The position numbers and the translations under genes are program-made. Under the pieces are notes generated by a model. The model did not search any database and had not been told where the DNA came from. It was given only the letters and a program-made list of their open reading frames with translations. 64,000 nt of DNA from DATAJX01 sp964601735 (lineage in GTDB: Bacteria > Pseudomonadota > Alphaproteobacteria > UBA2136 > UBA6156), in NCBI GenBank assembly GCA_964601735.1, contig CAZROO010000002.1, positions 1 to 64,000 of the forward strand. The letters are read 5' to 3'. This document shows, one piece after another, positions 18,083 through 27,023 of this stretch (positions within the stretch are counted from its first letter, which is position 1; each line of letters begins with the position of its first letter).

Positions 18083-18111
18083 CAGCCCGTCCCCCTCCGG
18101 GCTGTTTTTTT
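18083..18111 (+). terminator. Intrinsic terminator upstream of the TPS operon
   Basis: The 7-bp stem CAGCCCG/CGGGCTG (18083-18089 with 18098-18104) with an 8-nt loop is followed by seven T. It reads in the plus direction, but the only gene upstream (tRNA-Leu/ribF) is on the minus strand. The transcript it ends is therefore unknown: either a small RNA or an attenuated TpsB leader. Confidence 0.75.
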
Positions 18112-18164
18112 ATCCGCCACCATACACGCGCGGGCACGCATTTTGCATAGCAACTAGTGAGAAA

Positions 18165-19877
18165 ATGACCCTGATGCGGCATACCGTAAAACTGGCGGCT
18201 TTACTGGCTTTTGTGGCCATGCCTGTGTTTGCGGTCACGGGTGTCCCCGGCCCCGCCGGACTGCAACGCCTGCAAGATATGATTGGCGTTGACCCAATGC
18301 CCCTCAAAGATGGTGAATTGTTGAGCGTGTCGAGTCCGGCGTCCACAACCATCCTTCGTGATGACATCCGCTTTCCGCTCAGTAGTGTCGAAATTCGCGG
18401 TGTCACACAGCTTCCTGCCAAAGAGCTCAAGCCCATCATCGCCAATCTTACGGGGCAGGAAAGCAGTCTCGCCGAAATCGACGGCGTGGTGAGGCAGATT
18501 AACGCGCTCTACCAAAAGCACGGTTTATTCCTGGCCCGCGCCTTCCTGCCCGCGCAGCAAATCGCTGAAGGCCGCGTCGTCATCCAGGTCATCGAAGGCA
18601 AGCTGGATAGAGTGGATGTCCAGGGCCCCGGGCACCTGCAAGAACGCCGGCTGGTCAAAGACCTCATTGGCCGCCTCCAGCACGGCCCGCTGACGCAGGA
18701 TGCGGTCGAAAGCGCCTTGCTGCGCCTGAACGACCTGCCCGGCATCACCGCCCACGGCACCTTCGTGCCCGGTGATGTCTCGGGCACCACCCGGCTGGTG
18801 CTCGACCTTGCCGAACGCAAAGTCTCGGGCGAAGCCGATTTCAACAACTACGGCACCAAGTACCTTGGGCCCAATCAAATCCAGGGTAGTGTCGCCTTCG
18901 CCAACCCGTTCACCAACGGGGCCGACCAAATCACCCTGCAAGGCACCCAGACCGCCGACATGTCCAGTCTCAGCGCGGGCAACGTCGACTGGAAAATGCC
19001 GCTGACGCCCGACCTCTACATCGGCGCCAACGCCCAGGCCGCGCACAGCCAGCCGGGCTGGATACTGGCCGACAGCGGTATCACCGGTAGTAACCTCGGC
19101 TGGGGCGCCCGCGCCGGTTATGTACCCATCGAGCGCCGCAACCTGCGCGTCGAATTCGGCGGCGGTTTCGAGTATCTGAATGCCGACGGCGCCGCGTCCG
19201 ACGCCCCGCTCAGCCGCGACCGCACCCGCGTCGCGCAGGTCTACACCAACTGGCAGGGCAGGGATGAGGCCTTTGGCCGCAACAACATCACGCTCAAAAT
19301 CCGCCGCGGGCTCAATATCGATGGCGCCACCGGCCGTGGCGACCTCATGGCCAGCCGCCCGCGTGGCACGGGCACCGATTTCACCACCTTCGGCTACGAG
19401 GCCAGCCGCCTGCAAACCCTCAACGAATACTGGGGCCTGCTGCTGGCCAGCAAAGGCCAGTTTGCCGACCACGCCGTGCTGGCGGGCGAGCAGTTCGCCT
19501 TTGGGGGCAGCCAGTGGGGCAGGGGCTATCCGGCGCAGGAACTGCTGGGCGACAATGGCTTGGCGGCAACAGCCGAACTGCAGCTCACCTTCAACCCAGA
19601 ATTCCGTTTCCTGCAAACCTACCAGCTTATCGGCTTCTACGATGCCGGCGCGGTCTGGAACCGCAACCACGCGCCGGGCGACCCCGGCAACCCGCTCACC
19701 CGCGTCAGCGGCGGCATCGGCGCGCGCACGGTGTTCCGCCCCGGCCTCAACGGCACCTTCATCGTCGCCCGCCCGCTCAGCAACACGCCAAGCACGTCGG
19801 ATAGACGCAGCACCAGCATCCTCTTCCAGCTGCAAAAGCAGTTCGATGTCATCGCCGACAAGGACAAAGCAAAATGA
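18165..19877 (+). CDS. TpsB outer-membrane transporter (ShlB/FhaC family)
   Basis: A 570-aa outer-membrane beta-barrel that secretes the TpsA protein encoded next to it. A signal peptide covers about 1-23 (hydrophobic core LAALLAFVAMPVFA). A POTRA_2 domain lies at 70-146 (FPLSSVEIRGV ... QVIEG), followed by the ShlB barrel with the conserved GRGYPAQELLGDNGL segment and DAGAVWNR near the C-terminus, which ends in alternating aromatic/hydrophobic residues. The start is ATG 18165 with GTGAG 4 nt upstream. A longer open frame from 17946 crosses the terminator hairpins and is rejected. It ends in an ATGA overlap with tpsA, so the pair is translationally coupled. Confidence 0.93.
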   Translation: MTLMRHTVKLAALLAFVAMPVFAVTGVPGPAGLQRLQDMIGVDPMPLKDGELLSVSSPASTTILRDDIRFPLSSVEIRGVTQLPAKELKPIIANLTGQESSLAEIDGVVRQINALYQKHGLFLARAFLPAQQIAEGRVVIQVIEGKLDRVDVQGPGHLQERRLVKDLIGRLQHGPLTQDAVESALLRLNDLPGITAHGTFVPGDVSGTTRLVLDLAERKVSGEADFNNYGTKYLGPNQIQGSVAFANPFTNGADQITLQGTQTADMSSLSAGNVDWKMPLTPDLYIGANAQAAHSQPGWILADSGITGSNLGWGARAGYVPIERRNLRVEFGGGFEYLNADGAASDAPLSRDRTRVAQVYTNWQGRDEAFGRNNITLKIRRGLNIDGATGRGDLMASRPRGTGTDFTTFGYEASRLQTLNEYWGLLLASKGQFADHAVLAGEQFAFGGSQWGRGYPAQELLGDNGLAATAELQLTFNPEFRFLQTYQLIGFYDAGAVWNRNHAPGDPGNPLTRVSGGIGARTVFRPGLNGTFIVARPLSNTPSTSDRRSTSILFQLQKQFDVIADKDKAK

Positions 19878-22800
19878 ATAAGGCCCTCACCCTGTTCTTT
19901 ACCTTGTTGGCCGGTACGGCGCTGGCGCTCCCGCAAGGCGGCACGGTCACCTCCGGCGCCAGCACCATCAATCAGAATGGCAATACCCTCAACATCACCC
20001 AGGGCACGCAAAACAGCGTGCTCAACTGGCAGGGTTTCAACATCGGCAGTGGCGAAACCGTCAATTTCTACCAGCCCAACAGTACTGCGCTCAGCATCAA
20101 CCGCATCAGTGGCAACGCCACGCAAATCGAAGGCGCGCTCAACGCCAACGGCCGCGTCTGGCTGCTCAACCCCAACGGGGTGATGTTCGGGCAGGGCGCC
20201 CAGGTCAACGTCGGCGGCCTGCTCGCCACCACCGCATCCGATGTGGACAGCGACGGCAATCTCACCGGTGTGAACGCAGGTAGCAGCGTCATCAACAACG
20301 GCACCATCAGCGCCGGGCAGTACGCCGCGCTGGCCGCCGCCAGCGTGCAGAACAACGGTCACATTACCGCGCCTACCGTCGGCCTCGTCGGCGCCAAGGG
20401 CTTCGCGCTCGACGGCTCCGGCGTGCTCAGCATCGCCCCCGGCCTGGCCGATTTCGGCACCCGCGTCACCAACGCAGACGCCATCACCGCCCCTGGCGGC
20501 AAGGTGCAGCTCCTTGCCCAATCCACCCTGCAACAGGCGGGCCTCGCCAGCGTGGTCAATAATAGCGGCGTGGTCGAAGCCAGCGGCGTAAACACCGATG
20601 GCGGCGTCATCACGCTCACCGGCGACACCGTTAACCAGACCGGCGCGCTCAACGCCAACGCCGGAACGAATGGCAACGGCGGTACCGTCACCGTCTACGG
20701 CAATACTTACACTAATATGGAGGGCAGTATCGAAGCCCGTGGCGGCAGCCAAAGCGGCAACGGCGGCAATGTCGAAGTCTCCAGCAAGCAGGGCATGAGC
20801 CTCACCGGCAATGTCGATACCACTGCCGCCCACGGCAAAACCGGCAAGCTCATCATCGACCCCGACAACATCACCATCACCGATGGCAGCGGCGGCGCCA
20901 ACGATAGCGAAGTCGGCGGGGTCGACGGCACGGTTGCTGTCGGCGATGGCGCAGGCACCGATTTCATCATTTCCGAACAGGCGCTGGAAGCGCTCGCCGC
21001 CACCACCGACATCCTACTCCAGGCCACCAGCAACATCACTGTGCAGCCGCTAACCGACCACGTCCTCGCCCTCGCCACCACTGGCAGCGTGGGGTTCGAG
21101 GCGGGCGGTAATTTCAGCATGGACGCCGCCGACACCATCACCACCGGTGGTGCCACCATCCACATCCAGGGCACCAATATTACGGTTGGCGGGCTCAGCG
21201 GTGGTGCGGTCACGCTCGACACCACCGGCGGTAACATCACCATCGGCCAGGGCATCACCACCGCCAATGCCGCCATCACGCTTAACGGCAATCTCATTTT
21301 ACCGAACGACATCACCCTCGCCAGCGGCGGTGGCGCCATCAGCCTCAACGGCAATGTCACCGGCGCCCATGCGCTTAGCCTCAACAGCGGTAGCGGCCTC
21401 ACCACCCTGCAAAATCTCGATATCGGCACCCTCGCGCTCAGCGGCGGCGGCGCGGTGCAGTTGAACGGCACCGTCACCACCGACAACGCACTCAACCTTA
21501 CCGGCGCGGGCGCCCTTACGCTGGCGGGCGATACCACCCTCAACGCCACCGATGGTGTCACCCGCCAGAACATCACCCTCGGCAGCGCCAACACCATTAC
21601 CGGTGCCCATAACCTCGCCATTACCGGCGCTAATGTCGCGCTCGGCGGTGCCGCCAGCGGGCTCACCAGCCTTAATGCCGATGCCAACGGCACCCTCAGC
21701 GTTGCGGCCGCGCAGACCACCGGCAACCAAACCTACACCGGCAGCGGTGGCATCACCCTGGACGGCAACCTCACCACCGCAGGCGGCAACATCGCCGTCA
21801 ACAACGCCGCTACGCTTGGCGCCGATACCGCCCTCGCTACCAGCGGCGGCAATATCAATTTCACCAATACCATTAATGGCGCCCACAGCCTCACCGCCAC
21901 GGCGGGTGCGGGCAGCATCGTCCTCGGCGGCGCGGTCGGCGCCGCTACCAAACTCACCAGCATCAATGCCAGCGGCGTTGCGCTTACCTTGAACGGCGTG
22001 CAAACCACCGGCGGACAAATCTACACCGGCCCGGCCACCATTCAGGGTACTTTCGTCAACCAAACCGGTACCGCCAGCTTTGCCAATAATGTAACCCTTG
22101 GTGCCGACACCACGTTTGCCGACAACGGCACCAGCGGCAACCTCAACATCGGCGGTACGGTTAATGGCGCTCATGTCCTCACCGTCAACACCGGCACGGG
22201 GGCCGCCACCTTCACCGGCGATGTCGGCACCGGCACCGCGCTTACCGCCTTCAATGCCAGCGGCAACACCGGCGTCCAAAACGTCACCACCAGCGGCCTG
22301 CAAAGCTACAGCGGCAACACCACCTTCAACGGTACCGAAACCGCGGGAACCACCCTCAATCTTAGCGGCAATGCCACGCTGGCGGGTAACACTACCCTGG
22401 CCAGCGGCGGCAATATGAGTGTCGGCGGCAGCGTCACCGGCGCCCACACGCTCACGCTCAACGCCAATAGCAGCGACATCACCCTCAACGCGCTCACCGC
22501 CCCGCAACTGGTGCTGGCGGGCGGTAATAATCTCAATATCAATGGCAACCTCACCACCACCAGCGGCCTCGACTTCACCAACATCAATGCCATCAACCTG
22601 CTCACCGACAGCACCGTTAACGCCGGCACCACACTGCAAACCGGCAGCGCCGCCCTTAACGGCAACGGCCACAACCTCACGGTCGATGGCACGCTGCTCA
22701 CCCTTAATGCCATCAATAACGTCAACGCGCTTACCCTTAACGGCACCGGTATTACCTTAAATAGTGACGTCGTCACCACTGGTACCCAGGCCTACACCGG

Positions 22801-24544
22801 CCCTCTCACGTTGGGCGGCAACCTCACCACCACCGGCGGCAACGTCACGTTCAACAATGCCGTTACGCTGGCAGCCGACAGCACCATCGCCACCGGCGGC
22901 GGCAATGTCGCGGTGCATGCGGCGGTCGACGGCGGTCATAATCTCACCATCACCGCCGGGTCGGGGAATGTCACAGCCGACAACGACTGGGGCGCGCTCA
23001 CCCGCCTCACCACGCTCACCGCAACCGGCCAAACCCTTACGTTCCAGAACATCAACACCACCGGCAACATCACGCTCACCGGCGCGGTGGTCAGCAACCG
23101 CGTGCTCAACACCACGAATGATATCATCATCCACGGCCCTATTACGCTCGATGACGACCTCATTGCGGGCGGCTCCATCCTGCTCGACGGCCCCATCACC
23201 CTCACGGCAGACAGCCACGTCAACACCGGCGGCCTGGTGGGCAACAACCTCACCATCAGCGGCGACATCAACGGCGCGCACAACCTCACGCTCGATGCCG
23301 GGCTCGCCGACATCGCGCTCACCGGCAACGTCGATGTCAACAGCCTCAGCTTCGCCAACGCCAACCAGCTCACCTACGGCGGCGGCACCCTGCACACCGC
23401 CCAGGCGTTCGATTTCGGCAATATCCCCACCATCTACCTTGGCGACGATACCACCATCCACGCGGGCGCCGGCACCACGGGCCGCGCCAACGTCACGGCA
23501 AGCGCCAACAACACCCTGCTGGCCAGCGCGCCGGGTGTAGACCTCAACATCTTCGGCGACCTCGTCACCCTCAACCAGGTGGGCGACAACGGCGGCGGCC
23601 GCCTGCAAACACTGTATGTCGATGCCAATACCGTGCAACTGCTTGGCACCATTCACACCGTTGGCGCCCAAACCATCAACGCCACGCAGGGGTTGGCGGG
23701 CCTGCTCATCAGCAACGGCGGCGATATCACCCTCAACACCGCATCCACTCTGCTTACCGATGTCACAGTCCAGTCCAACGGCGGCAACGTCTATTTCAAC
23801 AAGCCTGTCGACGGCGCGCACACCCTCATGGTCGATGCGGGCGGCGGCGACATCTACATCAACGCCGCGCTGGGCGACGGCGTGCCGCTCAGCAGTTTCG
23901 ACGCCACCGGCAGGCGCATCGTGCTCGCAGGCAACCTTTCGGTAAGCGATGGCCTCACGCTCAACGTGCCGGTCACACTGGCCGCCGACAGCACGCTGGA
24001 CAGCCTGGGTAGCGCGCTCATCCTCAACGGCACCATCGAGGGCGCCCACACCCTCACCGTCAACGCCTCGGGCGGCGACATCACCCTGGCGCAGGGTGGC
24101 CATGTGGCCCAGTATGTCCAAGGTAGCCCTTCGGGCAACGTCACTTGGGGCGGCAGCGGCCTCACGGTCGACGGCGACGTATTCGCCGAGCAAATGAACA
24201 CGCTGGGCGGCAAACTCACCACCACTGGCCAGGCCTGGTTGCAGGTTAACCGAGGTACCAACCTCGCACTCAATATCGGCAATCTCCACTACGCCGGAGG
24301 CCCGGCACAATTCAGCGGCACCGTCGGAGGCAGCGGCGGCCAGCGCGGCGCCCAGCGTGTCCAGCTTGGCCGTGTCGTGGCCGGATCTCTCACCCTCAAC
24401 GGAATGTACGGCCTGCCGCTGCCAGAAACCTACCTCCACGCCCCGGCGGCCTTCGCCGCTGTTCCCGGTCCCGGCGATGCCACCGGCTTATATAATGTCA
24501 ACCTGCCGCCGCTCCTGGCCGACAACACGGTCACGGTCGAATAA
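19874..24544 (+). CDS. TpsA exoprotein, filamentous-haemagglutinin-type adhesin
   Basis: A 1,556-aa secreted adhesin. A signal peptide (1-19, ending ALA) precedes the TPS secretion domain (about 20-260) with canonical WQGFNIGSGETVNF, NPNGVMFGQGAQVNVGGLLA and later GGKVQLLAQST motifs. The rest is a beta-helix of imperfect repeats. I count nine copies of a G(A/G)HxL motif (for example GAHVLTVNTGTG, GGHNLTITAGSG), usually followed by LTSxNASG, QxxxGQxYxG and TLGADTT elements. No Cys was found. The C-terminus (YGLPLPETYL ... NTVTVE) has no anchor or toxin domain that I recognise, so it is more likely an adhesin than a CdiA-like effector. It is coupled to tpsB by a 4-nt overlap. Confidence 0.93.
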   Translation: MNKALTLFFTLLAGTALALPQGGTVTSGASTINQNGNTLNITQGTQNSVLNWQGFNIGSGETVNFYQPNSTALSINRISGNATQIEGALNANGRVWLLNPNGVMFGQGAQVNVGGLLATTASDVDSDGNLTGVNAGSSVINNGTISAGQYAALAAASVQNNGHITAPTVGLVGAKGFALDGSGVLSIAPGLADFGTRVTNADAITAPGGKVQLLAQSTLQQAGLASVVNNSGVVEASGVNTDGGVITLTGDTVNQTGALNANAGTNGNGGTVTVYGNTYTNMEGSIEARGGSQSGNGGNVEVSSKQGMSLTGNVDTTAAHGKTGKLIIDPDNITITDGSGGANDSEVGGVDGTVAVGDGAGTDFIISEQALEALAATTDILLQATSNITVQPLTDHVLALATTGSVGFEAGGNFSMDAADTITTGGATIHIQGTNITVGGLSGGAVTLDTTGGNITIGQGITTANAAITLNGNLILPNDITLASGGGAISLNGNVTGAHALSLNSGSGLTTLQNLDIGTLALSGGGAVQLNGTVTTDNALNLTGAGALTLAGDTTLNATDGVTRQNITLGSANTITGAHNLAITGANVALGGAASGLTSLNADANGTLSVAAAQTTGNQTYTGSGGITLDGNLTTAGGNIAVNNAATLGADTALATSGGNINFTNTINGAHSLTATAGAGSIVLGGAVGAATKLTSINASGVALTLNGVQTTGGQIYTGPATIQGTFVNQTGTASFANNVTLGADTTFADNGTSGNLNIGGTVNGAHVLTVNTGTGAATFTGDVGTGTALTAFNASGNTGVQNVTTSGLQSYSGNTTFNGTETAGTTLNLSGNATLAGNTTLASGGNMSVGGSVTGAHTLTLNANSSDITLNALTAPQLVLAGGNNLNINGNLTTTSGLDFTNINAINLLTDSTVNAGTTLQTGSAALNGNGHNLTVDGTLLTLNAINNVNALTLNGTGITLNSDVVTTGTQAYTGPLTLGGNLTTTGGNVTFNNAVTLAADSTIATGGGNVAVHAAVDGGHNLTITAGSGNVTADNDWGALTRLTTLTATGQTLTFQNINTTGNITLTGAVVSNRVLNTTNDIIIHGPITLDDDLIAGGSILLDGPITLTADSHVNTGGLVGNNLTISGDINGAHNLTLDAGLADIALTGNVDVNSLSFANANQLTYGGGTLHTAQAFDFGNIPTIYLGDDTTIHAGAGTTGRANVTASANNTLLASAPGVDLNIFGDLVTLNQVGDNGGGRLQTLYVDANTVQLLGTIHTVGAQTINATQGLAGLLISNGGDITLNTASTLLTDVTVQSNGGNVYFNKPVDGAHTLMVDAGGGDIYINAALGDGVPLSSFDATGRRIVLAGNLSVSDGLTLNVPVTLAADSTLDSLGSALILNGTIEGAHTLTVNASGGDITLAQGGHVAQYVQGSPSGNVTWGGSGLTVDGDVFAEQMNTLGGKLTTTGQAWLQVNRGTNLALNIGNLHYAGGPAQFSGTVGGSGGQRGAQRVQLGRVVAGSLTLNGMYGLPLPETYLHAPAAFAAVPGPGDATGLYNVNLPPLLADNTVTVE

Positions 24545-24601
24545 GCCGTAAAAAGGCAAGCGGCTTGACAGTGAGGCGGTGGCACCCCGACACTGAACCC
24601 C

Positions 24602-25042
24602 ATGCGCAAGACCTTGTATTTGAGTGCCTTGGCCGTTGCACTTTTGAGTGCCTGCACATCCATGCAAAACGCCGGCGTCACGCAAATCGACCCCAAAACC
24701 GGCCAGCCTGTCCCCGCCGCCGAAACCGCCGCGGCCATGCTCAAGGCTTTCCCCGATGTGCCCATCCCCGCCAACCACAAGCTCGACCTCGAGCGCAGCA
24801 TGATTTTCACCGCCCCTAACCAGACTCTGGGCAAGCTCGCCACCACCGGCGGCGGCAGCGTCGATACGGTCTATCATTTCTTCGCCGACCAGATGCCCAA
24901 AAACGGCTGGCACCTGGTCAACGCGTTCCAGAGCGGCACCAGTAGCCTTTACTTCGCCAAACCGGGCCGCTTTGTCGCCATCATCATCGAAGCCGACGGC
25001 CGCAACAGCAGCCGCGTCAGCATGAACATCGGCCCCGAGTAG
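24602..25042 (+). CDS. Small putative lipoprotein
   Basis: A 146-aa protein with a lipoprotein signal peptide: MRKTLYLSALAVALLSAC ends in the lipobox LSAC, with the lipidated Cys at residue 18. The mature part has a Pro/Ala-rich linker, then an alpha/beta region with FFADQMPKNGW and a SLYFAKPGRFVAIIIEAD strand pattern. I do not recognise the family. It starts 57 nt after tpsA on the same strand. No Shine-Dalgarno is obvious before ATG 24602. TTGACA at 24565-24570 could be a -35 box, but no good -10 follows. Co-expression with the TPS pair is possible but unproven. Confidence 0.8.
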   Translation: MRKTLYLSALAVALLSACTSMQNAGVTQIDPKTGQPVPAAETAAAMLKAFPDVPIPANHKLDLERSMIFTAPNQTLGKLATTGGGSVDTVYHFFADQMPKNGWHLVNAFQSGTSSLYFAKPGRFVAIIIEADGRNSSRVSMNIGPE

Positions 25043-25053
25043 AGAGAGGCTCT

Positions 25054-25080
25054 GTCATCCCGACGAAGGCCGGGATCCAC
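25054..25080. repeat. Dispersed palindromic repeat, family C copy 1
   Basis: The copy runs from GTCATCCC to GGGATCCAC around a CGAAGG centre. Further copies lie at 38385-38410 and 42655-42679. The outer arms (ATCCC/GGGAT) pair. Confidence 0.8.
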
Positions 25081-25104
25081 GTCCGGCTGCCCTAAAATTA
25101 AACC

Positions 25105-25160
25105 CCTATAACACTGCCATCATCCCGCCCCCTTGAGGGGGCAAGGGATCCATTGGGGTG
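25105..25160. repeat. Dispersed palindromic repeat, family A copy 1
   Basis: A near copy of 41906-41963. It starts CCTATAACAC, then an outer ATCCC...GGGATCCA stem, an inner GCCCCC/GGGGGC stem with a TTGA loop, and ends ATTGGGGTG. Confidence 0.85.
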
Positions 25161-25215
25161 GGAGCCATTCTCTTCAGAAAAAATCACTTAAGTCAGCAAG
25201 CCAACCCCTCAGCCG

Positions 25216-25246
25216 TTTACCCCGCAAACGCTTTCCTCTATATAAT
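25216..25246 (+). promoter_or_regulatory. Putative promoter of the 93-aa membrane-protein gene
   Basis: A perfect TATAAT (25241-25246) lies 34 nt before ATG 25280. The -35 is weak: TTTACC (25216-25221) at 19-nt spacing, or TTACCC at 18 nt. Confidence 0.5.
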
Positions 25247-25279
25247 AAAGGCTGTATCTCATCTCTCAGGGAGAACCCT

Positions 25280-25561
25280 ATGCCGTTTGCATCAATAACT
25301 CGCATGCTCGGAAACCAACGGGACGCCGTTCTTATCACTGGCATTTTTGTTTTCATCGGCGGGCTGGTCTTCATGGCGCAAGGCGGCTTCGGCGTCTGGT
25401 GGGAGAATGCCCTGTTCAATCTGGGCAACGCAGTTATCAGTGGTCTGCTGTGGGCAGACCTCCGCCGCAGTGGCGCTCAGATATTGACGAGGCTGTTCGC
25501 CGGGATGACGCTTCTCGCTCTGAGTATCGCACTGTACAATCTCGCCATCACTCTGTCGTGA
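25280..25561 (+). CDS. Small integral membrane protein of unknown function
   Basis: A 93-aa protein with three hydrophobic stretches (about 15-37, 44-62 and 68-92). A short basic N-terminus (RMLGNQRD) precedes the first. I recognise no family. AGGGAG lies about 7 nt before ATG 25280, and a perfect -10 box lies upstream, so it has its own promoter. A strong terminator follows 6 nt after the stop. Upstream in-frame codons from 25133 run through a dispersed repeat and are not taken as coding. Confidence 0.75.
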   Translation: MPFASITRMLGNQRDAVLITGIFVFIGGLVFMAQGGFGVWWENALFNLGNAVISGLLWADLRRSGAQILTRLFAGMTLLALSIALYNLAITLS

Positions 25562-25566
25562 GCTAC

Positions 25567-25592
25567 AAAAGGCCGCCCTCGGGCGGCCTTTT
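25567..25592. terminator. Bidirectional intrinsic terminator
   Basis: AAAAGGCCGCCC, TC, then GGGCGGCCTTTT form a perfect 12-bp stem with a 2-nt centre and A/T runs on both sides. It serves the small membrane-protein gene on the plus strand and the decayed tail-fibre gene on the minus strand. Confidence 0.9.
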
Positions 25593-25610
25593 CATACGCC
25601 GGGCAAGCCA

Positions 25611-25724
25611 CTATGGGTGCGTCCGCTTGTAATCCTCAAAGTCGGCCCGCAAATGGTCATTGTCGGCCTTGAGTTCCTTCACCGCTTCAATCAACGGCGC
25701 CACCAGCTTGTCGTAGCTTACACT
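25611..25724 (-). pseudogene. Out-of-frame remnant of a peptidase S74 / tail-spike chaperone C-terminus
   Basis: In a frame different from the 409-aa gene just upstream, the minus strand encodes SVSYDKLVAPLIEAVKELKA followed by DNDHLRADFEDYKRTHP and a TAG stop at 25611. This is the characteristic C-terminal coiled coil of S74 intramolecular chaperone domains on phage tail spikes. The frame has a stop immediately upstream (TAG before 25724) and no start. It is therefore a relic left after deletion of the chaperone core plus a frameshift. Confidence 0.75.
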
Positions 25725-26916
25725 CTAAATTCGTGCCGTTGGTATGGTTGCGGTAATAGTAGAGGCCGGATACATACGGCATCAGCTCAGCGAAAAAGAC
25801 AGCGTTGCCCAGCGCCGTGGGCGCCGTAACGTTGCAGACGATGGCATCTGGCCATCCCGTAAACATGGTGGTGGTGCTCATGACGTTCTGGATCGGCAGT
25901 GTCGTCCAGCTGGTGGTGCCACCATTATAAACCAGTACGCTGCCGCTGACCTTGCCGCTTACGTCAACATCGGTGAGGCTGGCCAGCTTGCTGGCGCTGC
26001 CCAGGCTCCCTACCGGGGTGCCGTTGATGGTGCTGACCGAAATATTGGAGGTGGAAATGTTCGGCGCCGTCAGCAATCCTGCACCATTGTTGTAGGTGAA
26101 GTTGCTGCTGCTGCCGAAGGCGCCGCTGCCGCCGTTGTACTGGACTTCGGTCGTGTTCCCCGCCGCCGATGTGCTGCCACCGCTGAGCGGGTTGTTCCAG
26201 CCGTTGCTGGTGCCGTTGAACTGGCAGAAGATGACGGCGACGTTCTTAGGCCGGGTTTCGCTGGAAGTACGCGGCGTGCCGTTGGTGCCGTCGGACTGGA
26301 ATGACCATCTGCCGAGCTGTGAAACCCCACCACCGGTATAACCGGGGATAGGATATGTAGTGGTACCTCCAGATAAAGTTGCGCCATCATATGTACCAGA
26401 CCCGTTAAATTGTGGCGAGAAGCCCTGGAAGGCGTCGGCCTGCGTGCCACCCGGTGAGCGTGTGCCATTAGGGTCATTGCCGGCGCCGTTATCAATGCCG
26501 CGGAGAAACCGCCCACGCGCGGCGGTATATTCGCTCCAGCCGGTGGGGCAGGTGGTGCTGGCAAAGGCGCTGATGGTGCCCGCCGGAATACCCACGCCCA
26601 TGGTTTGCCAGCCGCTGCCAGTGCAAAGCTCCAGCGCCGTGGTGGGGCTGTTGTAGCGCAGCGCGCCGCTGTTGCAGGTCACCGGGCTGCTGCTTTGCGA
26701 CACCACCTGAATGGCGGTAACACTAATGATGCTGGCCGAGGTATTGCCCGTAATGGCCACATTGCCGCTGGCATAAAGCGAGGTCACGCTGGTCTGGTTG
26801 GTGGTGACCGAGATCCCCGCTGAGTAAATCAGCCCTGCCGAGGTGGTCGAGATCAGTGACATCCCCAGCATCTGCGCCTGAACGGTTGGAACCGCTAGCA
26901 GCATGGCCAAAGCCAT
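25687..26916 (-). CDS. Tail-collar-domain protein, probably a decaying tail-fibre-like gene
   Basis: A 409-aa protein. The N-terminus is a clipped signal peptide (MALAMLLAVPTVQAQ), followed by Ser/Thr-rich repeats. Residues 81-105 (CNSGALRYNS, LELCTGSGWQ) and 110-165 (GTISAFASTTCPTGWSEYTA, then RGRFLRGID) form a phage-collar-like domain closed later by RPKNVAVIFC. The C-terminal half has the tail-fibre motif EVQYNGGSGAFG. Two signs of decay appear. A better start with AAGAAGGG upstream (ATG at 26936) is out of frame and stops after six codons, and the S74 chaperone end lies in another frame at 25611-25724. Such proteins occur in phages and as chromosomal surface proteins. No other phage gene is nearby. 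Confidence 0.7.
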   Translation of the reverse strand: MALAMLLAVPTVQAQMLGMSLISTTSAGLIYSAGISVTTNQTSVTSLYASGNVAITGNTSASIISVTAIQVVSQSSSPVTCNSGALRYNSPTTALELCTGSGWQTMGVGIPAGTISAFASTTCPTGWSEYTAARGRFLRGIDNGAGNDPNGTRSPGGTQADAFQGFSPQFNGSGTYDGATLSGGTTTYPIPGYTGGGVSQLGRWSFQSDGTNGTPRTSSETRPKNVAVIFCQFNGTSNGWNNPLSGGSTSAAGNTTEVQYNGGSGAFGSSSNFTYNNGAGLLTAPNISTSNISVSTINGTPVGSLGSASKLASLTDVDVSGKVSGSVLVYNGGTTSWTTLPIQNVMSTTTMFTGWPDAIVCNVTAPTALGNAVFFAELMPYVSGLYYYRNHTNGTNLECKLRQAGGAVD

Positions 26917-27023
26917 TAAAGCAAATCGGACGTCATGGTTCGCCCTTCTTGAGGCCAGAACCTAGGGGGCTTACCGGCTGTTGTCCAATACCGTGCCAAA
27001 AACTTGCTCTTTTATAGGGAGCG

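Noticed and set aside
17946..18164. N-terminal extension of the TpsB gene
   Set aside because: It would translate through three hairpins and two T-tracts, and it puts about 70 residues before an obvious signal peptide.
21300..24100. CRISPR-like regular repeats
   Set aside because: The repeats are imperfect, in-frame and encode the TpsA beta-helix. They have no uniform spacers and no cas genes are near.
22757..24439. Long minus-strand open frames opposite tpsA (also 21299-22672)
   Set aside because: The repetitive GC-rich coding strand produces them. They mirror the tpsA repeats and have no start signals.
25611..26936. Prophage remnant
   Set aside because: Only a single tail-collar gene is present. 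There is no integrase, capsid, terminase or att site, and the nearby xerC is the housekeeping copy coupled to DUF484.
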